From contig OZ020611.1 in the NCBI GenBank assembly GCA_963971575.1, forward strand, positions 1,674,001-1,738,000: a DNA stretch of 64,000 nt. Reading direction: 5' to 3'. Below, piece after piece: positions 43,162-52,200 of the stretch. The notes below the pieces were generated by a model, which did not search any database, had not been told where the DNA came from, and saw only the letters and a program-made list of their open reading frames with translations. Made by a program: the position numbers and the translations under genes. Numbering within the stretch: position 1 is the first letter of the stretch; each line of letters starts with the position of its first letter. This stretch comes from Liopterus haemorrhoidalis. Its lineage: Eukaryota > Arthropoda > Insecta > Coleoptera > Dytiscidae.

Positions 43162-43790
43162 CTAGCACAAAAACTTGAGGGAATGGTTCCGAGTTCCATC
43201 TGTAGAATTATTACGGATAATAACGAGTATGGTGATGATAGTCACCATTTGGAATGGATGTGGCACATGAAGAAGTAGATAAGAACGGCGCCACTTATGG
43301 TATACATTATATTGGTTTGATACAAAATTAACACTGTTGACGCTCATCATCTTCATTCCACCAAAAGCAAATATCATTTGCAATGATCTCCCAATGGATG
43401 ATTCCGCTTCAGTCCCACCATACGCACCACATTGCCTACTTACTGTGGGCACCTTTTGCCATACCTTTCGGTGTGTCACCCGGAGATACACAAACTTTCT
43501 TTCTTTTAATGTTTTAAAGAGCAAGAACGATTCATCATCAGTAACAATATTCTTCAAAAATGACAATTGCTCGTTTCTCTGCAGCAATTTGGTGAAAATT
43601 CGAACACGATCGGCTTTGTTGTTATTGAAGAGTTTACGAGGCAACCATCCAGCCAATTTTCATACCTTTTCAAGCTTTTTTACCCGACGGACGATCGTTG
43701 GTTGGTCAACATTGAAGTATTCGGCCAGTAGCCGGATTGTCAGGCCAGTGGCGGATCTAGCTTTTCAAGGGCCCAGGACTTAAAGATTCC
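43162..43790 (-). pseudogene. mariner-like transposase fragment
   Basis: On the minus strand: WLPRKLFNNNKADRVRIFTK, LLQRNEQLSFLKNIVTDDES (usually G-D-E-S; here the catalytic D is followed by an intact E), then a degraded VWQKVPTVSRQCGAYGG segment and scrambled frames. This is the catalytic half of a mariner transposase around the first aspartate. The N-terminal HTH (TIVRRVKKLEK-like) is seen one frame away near 43660-43740. Confidence 0.7.
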
Positions 43791-44035
43791 AAGGGGCCCT
43801 ACACATGTTTCAATCAAAAAATTTAAAAAATAAAAGAGAGTATTAAAGGTTAATTATTAATAATACATTTTTATTAAATATATTTATTAAGAAGTACAAA
43901 CAAGAATCAAGAAGAAAACTACTCTCTTATAGATTGTAATAGACAGACTAAGAATTAATACTGACCTACCCTTAGCTCAGCTAACAACATATGTCTTAAC
44001 TATACCTTATTGTGCAAGAAAACCTACACCTCTAC
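43746..44035. other. Possible hAT left end and unassigned sequence
   Basis: CAGTGGCGGATCTAGC at 43746 is a typical hAT terminal string, but no matching right end was found. Sequence from 43930 to 44035 may be the start of the LINE segment interrupted by the MITE at 44036. Confidence 0.35.
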
Positions 44036-44284
44036 CAGGGGCGCACACAGATTTTTGGCTTGGGGGGGGGTCTAATTATACATAATTTTTATAAACACAG
44101 GGCATGATTTCAATTTCAAGTGAAGAGCAAAAAAAAGGTCCTCCCTTCTTAATTTTAAGTGAAGAGCAAAAAAAAAAGGTCCTCACTTCTAAATTTTAAG
44201 TGAAGAGCAATAAAAAAAGTCCTCACTTCTCACAGTACGGGGGGGGTCCGGACCCCTTGGACCCCCCCCTTGTGTGCGCCCCTG
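44036..44284. mobile_element. hAT-type MITE with CAGGGGCGCACACA ends
   Basis: 249 bp with inverted ends CAGGGGCGCACACA, flanked by perfect ACCTCTAC duplications (44028-44035, 44285-44292). The centre holds three tandem copies of an about 40-bp unit with TTTTAAGTGAAGAGCAA and GGTCCTC, and G-runs near one end face C-runs near the other. Non-coding. Confidence 0.9.
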
Positions 44285-44369
44285 ACCTCTACTAATTGAC
44301 AGCTTCACTCAAGCCATCGTAACTATCACTCCTAACCAGGCAACTACAACTTTACCCTGCTTCACCCAT

Positions 44370-44858
44370 GACTATTTGCTTTCTCTACCTAATAACCACA
44401 TCTTGGACACGGCAGTTCTTCCAACAAATAACACCAAATTCACTGAAAGAATAGTAGAAAAATGGCCTAATGGCTGGTATCTGTTCACTGATGGCTCCAA
44501 AACTTCCAATGGTGTCGGATGTACTTTTTTTTATTCAGCCCATAATTTTAGTCAACAATTTAAATTGCCTACACGTTTATCAATATTTTTTGCTCAAATG
44601 ATCGCCATCCATCTCTGCCTTAACTATATTGACAATCAAAACTACTTCACAAACAATATTATTATTTTTAGTCACAGCCAGAGCGTTCTGAAGAAATTAA
44701 AATACCCCAATTTTTCTAAAAAAAACCTAATATCATTTACCAAATATTACACACTATTAAACAATTAAAGGAAAATAATATACAAATCACCATGGCATGG
44801 ATAAAGGGTCATTCAGGTATTTACTATAATCAAATAGCAGACTCACTAGCGAAATAAG
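44370..44858 (+). pseudogene. LINE ribonuclease H domain with altered catalytic residues
   Basis: The frame reads GWYLFTDGSKTSNGVGCTFF, then LSIFFAQMIAIHLCLNYI and IIIFSHSQSVLKKL, then, after a stop and frame change near 44765, ITMAWIKGHSGIYYNQIADS. These are the four RNase H blocks of an I/jockey-type LINE. The second acidic residue (usually A-E-x2-A-I) is Q, and the third (usually S-D-S-Q-S) is H, so the domain is inactive. The MITE at 44036 interrupts the same LINE upstream. Confidence 0.8.
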
Positions 44859-44949
44859 TCATAACATCAGGACATAATTTTAAACACTCCACTCTCAGTA
44901 GAAGACAACAACTCACATTTTAAACAAAACATTTGGAAAGATTGGAACA

Positions 44950-45752
44950 ATCAAAATATTTTAAGATCAATTGCACAAACCGTTGGTGTCAGTATGGGAT
45001 CTGTTTTTAACTTCTTAAAAAAAAAAAAGTTGCGATCATACAAATTTCAAAATCATCAAGAATTGTTAGAAAGAGACGCAGCAGTACGTATGGATTTTAG
45101 TTTTGAAATGTTTGAAAAAATTAATTCCGACCCAACAATGCTTCACAGAATTTTATTTACTGACGAAACAACGTTTACTCTAAATGGTGAAGTGCACAGA
45201 CAAAATTTTAGGTACTGGAGTCAAGAAAATTTACCTTCGTTTCATTCCTCCCGAACTCAAAGGCCGCAAAAATTAAATGTTTAGGCAGGGATAATAGGAA
45301 CCAATATTATAGGGCCTTTTTTATTGACGGTAACCTTAATGCCGCAAAATATCTAGCCCTTTTGCAAAACCAAATATTACCTGCGTTGCGAAACCTGAAT
45401 ATTAATGGAGAAGTATGGTTTCAACATGATGGTGCACAAGTCCATGATTCTAGAATAGTTAAAGAATATTTACATAGAACTTTCCCAAATAGATTGGAAG
45501 AGGAGGGTCGATGAATTGGCCAGCGAGATATCCGGATTTGGCACCCAATGATTTTTTTTTTTATTGGAGATACTTAAAGGCCAAAGTATATAGTGGAGAA
45601 CTAAGGGATGTTGCTGAACTGCAAGACAAAATTGTTCAAGCATCCAACAATATACCGCAAGAGCAATTGCTGAATGTTTTGAATCATTTTTATGATCGCT
45701 TAACATTTTGTATGCAAGTAAACGGAGAAACTTTTGAACATTTATTATGAGT
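44950..45752 (+). pseudogene. Tc1/mariner-like (DDxD) transposase
   Basis: The frame contains SIAQTVGVSMGSVFNFLKKK (second HTH), HRILFTDETTFTLNGEVHRQ (first catalytic D), then a TAG in place of W in KLNV-x-AGIIG, IIGPFFIDGNLNA, VWFQHDGAQVHDSR (second D), a frame break near 45510, and MNWPARYPDLAPNDFFFYWR (third D), ending at TGA 45748. The first HTH is missing. All three catalytic acidic residues are still visible; one stop and one frameshift kill it. A related 3' flank occurs inverted at 59790-59890. Confidence 0.8.
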
Positions 45753-46695
45753 TTTTATTAGTTATTTATTTATTTATTATTATCTGTATTTTCAATAAAA
45801 TATTTTGATTTAGGTAATAAATATGTTTTTTTCTATGTTGCAAATGAAAATGAACAAGATTTATATGGCTGTCAAAAACTGTATCCATGGTAATGACATA
45901 GTACATGTTGCATTAAAAATAAACTCACTGTATATGAGTTTTAGCACACATTTTTTTCCCCTAAAAACAGAAGAATGTTTTTATAATTATTACATAAAGT
46001 AAGCGCCATTTTTCAACACAAAATAAATACTCCAAAAAATCTTCGATAATTTTGCATCAACCCAATACGTAAGCAACAAAAGATTGGCCATCTTTGCTCT
46101 AGGTTACAAGGTGTGGGATCAATATTTTTAGCGCAAGAAATAATAATAAAACAAAAATGTAAGACCTGTTGTTGAAAAGTTCAGTTTTATTTTTAATAAA
46201 TTCCATTTCGTAACTGTCATAGTTGACGTAAAGTTTATTATTCAAGAGCTGCATTGACGAGGGCAAGTAATAAGACTTGGTATTTACAATAAAGTGCATG
46301 TTATTGCAAATTGCAAACGTCACTCTGCAGCTGCATACAAATTAACCAGAACGAATCAAACTTCAAGTTCAGTTATTCAATATTTCTGAATAGCATTTAC
46401 AAACTCAATTCTTAAATCTGTAAATTAATGGAAATTTAAATGTAAAGTTAAACTCTATTCAAAAGCTTTTCAATTTCAATTCAAGTTGATTCAACAGGAT
46501 TTTTTAAATTAATTACAAGTTAATGTGTAGAAAAACTGCAAGTTGATTCAAAGCGAAATGACTAGTTTCAAACTCGGTGGGGATGAAGGATTTTTTTATA
46601 GAATCTGAATAAAAAAAAGTCATTAGGGTTTCATATGTTGTACCAAGTATTAAGAGGATACTGCAATGTTTATGAAAGGAAATCACTGCATTTTT
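45753..46695. other. 3' part of the Tc1-like element and AT-rich flank
   Basis: Bases 45840-45930 (AAATGAACAAGATTTATATG ... CATGGTAATGACATAG) match, inverted, 59800-59885, so the Tc1-like element extends to about 45960. Beyond that nothing was recognised. Confidence 0.45.
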
Positions 46696-47735
46696 AGGGT
46701 TTTGTAGTTATGGCCGAAAAATACTTATAACGTCACTCATGTGTCTGCCTGTATGGTGGAAATTATGGCCAAACGGTTTAACATAGAAAGTTGAAATTTG
46801 GCATGCTTGTACAACTCTTTGGCCTACATTTACGAAAAATACTGTGAATTAGAGATGTGTCGTTCGCGAACGATTCGTACCAAAAGAACGAATCGTTGCA
46901 ATGAATTGATACGACCGAATCTTTTAATAAGCAGCAAACGAATCTTTAGTACCCGAACTCACGAAGCAATGCTAGCGAGTGGCGAGTGTGTAGTGTGGAA
47001 CACACGGACATCTATGTCTGTAGTCTGGTACGTAAGCTCAGTCTGGACGGGCGAACTTAGAACATGGCACGAGGGACAGCTGAACGGCAGACTCGATACA
47101 ATGCGCCGTACAATGTGTATACGTACGTGTACTTGACACGTACCCGTACTACGTATACTGACACGTACATCTAAGTTTGTAGTCTGGTACGTAAGCTCAG
47201 TCCGGACGGGCGAACTTAGAACATGGCACGAGGGACAGCTGAACGGCAGACTCGATACACTGCGCCGTACAATGTGTATACGTACGTGTACTTGACACGT
47301 ACACGTACTACGTATTCTGACACGTTCGTCGTTCGCTAACTACTAGCGACTAAAGAAGTATGTATAGGTACTGTTCTCAGCTCCCAGTACACAACTATGC
47401 AATAACAAAGCCAAGGACAGCGTGACGTAGACAGTAAACACTAGATTTGTTGTACGCCAACGATTCGTTCCAAAAGAACGAATCTTTTTAGAAAGTACTG
47501 AATACTGAACGAATCTTTAAAAAGATTCGCATTTCCCACCTCTACTGTGAATTCAAAAAAACACATGCCCATATATATTTTATGAAAAAATAATTTTTTT
47601 TTTTTTTTAATTTTCAATGGGGTTATCAGATGAAACCATTTAATGCGTAGATAAACCCTCAAATTTTATTTATGAAAAATCTTTTTTTTTTTTTTAGTTT
47701 TTCACCAAAAATAATGCTCCGTCTCACTCCTCCAA
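46696..47735 (+). repeat. R repeat fragment split by a hAT element
   Basis: The start AGGGTTTTGTAGTTATGGCC and AAATTTGGCATGCTTGTAC match R up to ATACTGTGAAT. After the hAT element at 46850-47544 the R sequence resumes with ACTGTGAATTCAAAAAAACA and continues through the GGGGTTATCAGATGAAACCA segment to a CCGTCTCACTCC end. The right half with the tRNA-like cassette is absent. Confidence 0.65.
46850..47544. mobile_element. hAT-type element with ACGATTCGT repeats and an internal 159-bp duplication
   Basis: 695 bp with ends TAGAGATGTG and, inverted, TAGAGGTGGG, flanked by perfect CTGTGAAT duplications (46842-46849, 47545-47552). AACGATTCGTxCCAAAAGAA lies near both ends. The centre has two 159-bp units (47021 and 47180) with GGACGGGCGAACTTAGAACA and a palindromic ACGTACGTGTACTTGACACG tract. 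Non-coding. Confidence 0.9.
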
Positions 47736-47817
47736 TCTTTGCATTTTCTTTTCATTTTTCATTTAGCTGACAATCTTTTTTTTCTTTTAGACTTTTGTAG
47801 GTATGATAATCGTTTTT

Positions 47818-48840
47818 AGGGTTTTGTAGGTATGACCAAAAAACCCTTATACCGTCATTTTGTCGTCTGCCTGTCTGTCTGTCTGTCTGTCTGTTCGGTA
47901 AAAATTGTAGCCAATCGGCTAAACCTAGAGAGTTGAAATTTGGCATGCTTATACAACTCTTTGACTCGCACATAGGAAAATACTAACACATCTAAAAAAC
48001 ATATCCCCCTAAAAATATAAACAAATATATGCTCATCGAAAAAAAAAATATTTTTTTACAATTCTGTGTAGGGTATCAAATGAAAGCCCTTGGTACGTGG
48101 ATTAACGATCAAAATTTTATTTTTGCAAAATAAATTATTTTGACGCGATTTTTTGTCAAAATTGTGCAAAAAAATTTTTGGCCCACATCCTGTAGCCCAG
48201 ATGGTTTAAACTAAATATCTGAAAAAATTCTAAGTAATGTACATTGGTGTGAACCGGAATAACACAACAGGAATTTTTTATCAGATTATGTTTTCGGAAA
48301 ATAACACATTTTTTGTGTGTTTAACTAAAATATTAACACAGTAAACAAGCGAACGTCCGAAGTCCAGTGGTAACGTTCTCGATTTTTAAGTAGAAAACTA
48401 CTGTTCGATTCCCGTCAATTTTTATTTTTTCTGTTTTTTTTTGCATTTTTATTTTGTTTAAATTATTTTGTCAAAATTCTAGTTATATTTTGGTAAATGT
48501 TGCATTTAATTTTTAAAAGCGTAAATTTAATAACCAGTGGGAAGTGTTGAAATTATAATTTAATTCTATGTTTGAATGTTTACGAAATCAGAGGAGCGGA
48601 GTTTATGACTTGAACAACCAATGGAAGCCGCAGGCGCAATTTTAAAAATATTAATGAACCTTGCTATATAAAAAAAATACTGCAATTATTTAGAAACCCA
48701 AATAATGGTATTAGGCATTCGAATTAAAATTAATAAAAAAATATTTTAACATAAAATTTGTTTTGGCATCCCAAATAATCATCATTCACTTACTAAATAC
48801 CTACGAAACCCTGAAATGTGTGAAAATTAACACTTCAAAT
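47818..48840 (+). repeat. R repeat, copy 6
   Basis: A full copy starting AGGGTTTTGTAGGTAT, with a (GTCT)n tract near 47868-47893, a tRNA-like cassette at 48351-48420, and the right end ATACCTACGAAACCCT and a decayed palindrome. It ends about 250 bases before the start codon of gene 2. Confidence 0.85.
48351..48420 (+). other. tRNA-like Pol III cassette type 5 inside R copy 6
   Basis: A box AAGTCCAGTGG (48360-48370, first base changed from T) and B box TGTTCGATTCC (48402-48412). The same cassette type as copy 5, with a mutated A box. T5 and T6 runs follow. Confidence 0.6.
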
Positions 48841-48997
48841 CAATTTTTATTTATACATTATAAAATTATAATATGTCATAAAAAAATTGTATTTTAAAAC
48901 GTGTTTTTTTGTTTACACCAGTCGAGAAGTGTGCATTTAATCTTCTTAAAATATTTAATTAAAATGTTAACGGATTATGCAATTTCATTATCTGGGC

Positions 48998-49065
48998 TGA
49001 TAAGAGTTATCAAAATTTTGATTTGATTGATGACTAAATAATTTAAAATCAGTTGTCATTCAGTG
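48998..49065 (+). promoter_or_regulatory. Candidate core promoter of gene 2 with paired GATA sites
   Basis: TGATAAG at 48998-49004 and the inverse TTATCA at 49008-49013 are GATA-factor words. TCAGTT (49050-49055) and TCAGTG (49060-49065) fit the arthropod initiator TCAGT. The start codon is at 49090, so a 5' UTR of about 25-40 bases would result. GATA sites of this form are common before insect gut genes; the link is inference only. Confidence 0.35.
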
Positions 49066-49089
49066 AACACATTCTGAGATTGTGTGATT

Positions 49090-49243
49090 ATGCTTAGGTT
49101 ATATGTTTTTTTAATTGTTTGTTCTTATTCATTCGCGTATTTTGTTCCAAAAAGTGAAGTAAATTTAGAAAGTGAACAATGTAGAGATGATCTCACAAAA
49201 TATTGGTCTGATTTGAAGCTAGGCAAAAAATGGGCACTAACAG
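49090..49243 (+). CDS. Gene 2, exon 1 (signal peptide and start of NRF domain)
   Basis: 51 codons plus one base, donor CAG-GTAGGT. MLRLYVFLIVCSYSFA is a short hydrophobic leader with a likely cut after A16. After it, QCRDDLTKYWSDLKLGKKWA is the usual first block of the NRF domain, with the first conserved cysteine. Confidence 0.85.
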
Positions 49244-52200
49244 GTAGGTGAAATTTATTATAAAGCATAAACGCAGTAGCGTCCGTGGCAAGCGTTATCT
49301 TCACCCCCAGTTACGGAGAAAATTATCACAACTGACCAAACAAATTACTTAATGAAATTACTCAGTAAAAATCAGATAGTCGAACCGGAACCGAAACCCG
49401 AATCGAAAACCGAAATTAACAGGAATTTTTAAGAGTACCGGAACCGGAACCGAAAGCTTAAATTGCTCAATTTAAAAACCGAAACCGGAACGAAATGTTA
49501 ATAAGGGTTAATTTTGGTTAATTTTGGTTCATTTTTTTTTTTTTTCATTAAATTAATTCATTAATCGCTTTCTTATTACTAAAACTTATATTGACTGATA
49601 AAAGGATTAATCTATCATAAGCAAATTTGAGGAATATATTAATGTGCCGATTAAACATGAATTTTTAATTTTATTTTCATTTCAAATTTCAAATATTATG
49701 AACTTTCAACTGAATGAACTGTGATTATTTTCTTATTATTATTATTTTTTGTAAGAAAAAGGTTTGTGTTATTCCGTTTTTTTTTATAATATTGCGATTC
49801 AACGAACTGTTATTTATCATTCTTGTAAGAGAAAAGTTCATATTATTTATCATTATTTATTAACGGTTTTCTTCTCTATAATTGTGATTATATGATCAGG
49901 GTCGGACTAAAGTATTTCCACGCCCCGAGCAGGCTTGTTTTATGGCGCCCCCAGATGTGCACAATTACGCAAAAATTAAGTTAAAGTTACTAACCAGTAG
50001 AACCCAAATTTTTAGGGGCGCTGATAATTAATTTTCATTGTAGTCAAAAATATTTGTTGAGCAAAAAATAAATCTTCAACCAAAATTTTCAGCATTGCAT
50101 CAAGCGCCCTAGGCAACTGACTGTCTTGACACTCCCCTTAATCCGGCCCTGTGTCTTATGAATTATTTTTGTAATTTCCTTATAATTTGTTAGAATTTTA
50201 TTTTATTTATGTGCAATATGTTTTTGTATTTTCATGTTCCTAAATTGTATTTTGTTTTCATTTTTGACAATAAAATCCATTTTTAATTAAGTTCAACTTC
50301 TTTTGTATTTTCAATTTTATAATTGAAAAACAAGAATAAGAAGAGAATTTGATATATAAAATGAAACCAAAAATTATACCGGTAGGCATTTGATGTTAGA
50401 CTCCATTTTAACTGGTTATTCGAACTTCCGGTTCAGTTCCGAACCAGAATTTTTAGACGAATCCAAACCGAAACTGGAACCAAAAACATTTACTTGGAAC
50501 GTAACCGTAAACCGGAACGAAATAAATTTGGGTTCGACTCTCTGGTAAAAATTTGAGTAAACTTTAACAACCTGAACCTCAATTTTTTATCCAAGCACAG
50601 TAGTATTTTTTTTATTTATTTTTTTATTTATTTATTTATTTATTCTTTGTAACATATACAGGACGAGTCCAGTAAAATGTTCGTTAACTAGTTTATTTTT
50701 TTTACAAAAAAATATATACTATATATAATTTTTTTTCAGAGAAAACCATAAGTACAGAAATTCAAGTATAACTTTGATTTTTAAATAGTAACGCATGTTA
50801 TAAAATGAAAGGCACTTAAAAATAAAAATATTTTATTCTCAAGTCGTTGTAGAGAAGACATTATTTCGTAAACCGAAAAAGATATTTAAAAAAATATTGT
50901 TTTTTTAGGGTTTTGTAGGTATGACCAAAAAACCCTTATACCGTCATTTTGTCGTCTGTCTGTCTGTCTGTCTGTTCGGTAAAAATTGTAGCCAAACGGC
51001 TAAACCTAGAGAGTTGAAATTTGGCATGCTTATACAACTCTTTGACCCGCATATAGGAAAAATACTAAAACATCTAAAAAACATATCGCCCTAAAAATAT
51101 AAACAAATATGTGCTCATCAAAAAAATATATATTTTTTTAAAATTCTGAGTAGGGTATCAAATGAAAGCCCTTAGTACGTGGATTAACGATCAAAATTTT
51201 ATTTTTGCAAAATAAATTATTTTGATGCAATTTTTGCCAAAATTGTGCAAAAAAATTTTGTCCCACACCCTGTAGCCCAGATGGTTTAAACTAAAAATCT
51301 GAAAAATTCTAAGTAATGTACACTGGTGTGAACCGGAATAGTACAACAGGAATTTTTGATCAGATTATGTTTTCGGAAAATAACGCATTTTTTGTGTTAA
51401 ATATTTAACTCGCTATGTAACACTTCAGATAAGAAACTCTGGTAGCTCAGATGGTTTCGTAATGTACTTTGTAATTTGCAGTGCGAACGTTGCAAAGTTC
51501 GAATCCTGTTTATTTTATTTTTTCCTGTTTTTTTGTTTGCATTTCTATTTTGTTTAAATTATATTGTCAAAATTCTAGTTATATTTTGGTAAATGTATTT
51601 ATTTTTTAAAAGCGTAAATATAATAACCAGTGGGAAGTGTTGAAATTATAATTTAATTCTGTTCGACGAAATCAGAGGGCGGGACTTATGATATAAGCAA
51701 CCAATGGAAGCCATAGGCGCAATTTTAAAAATCTTACTGAACCTTGCTGTATAAATAAAATACTGTACATATTTAGAAACTTAAATAATGGTATTAGGCA
51801 TTCGAATTAAAAGACATAAAAAAATATTTTGACATAAAATTTGTTTTGGCATCCCAAATAATCATCATTCAGTAACTAAATACCTGCGAAACCCAGAAAT
51901 GTGTGAAGATTCACACTTCACATAAATTTTTTTCAAAATCTCTATTCAGATATCCAATTGATATACGTTACCATTAAAAAATAAAGTTAACCTTGACATC
52001 CCATATTTCCTGTTCCAGAAAATTTCAATTCTGCCATTCGATTATTTAGGTAAACTTGGGTAATTTTTTTTAACTTGCTGGCACGTCCTATTTTCGATAA
52101 AAATAAAGTGGACAGATGGTCTGATGCATCCTATATATTTAATTTTATATATTTTCTTTTGGCAGTATTCGACTCATCTTCCAAGTTGCCATCTGGTCTA

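Noticed and set aside
43337..43783. 148-codon plus-strand frame
   Set aside because: It is the antisense shadow of the mariner-like transposase on the minus strand, whose conserved residues (LQRNEQLSFLKNIV) are on the other strand.
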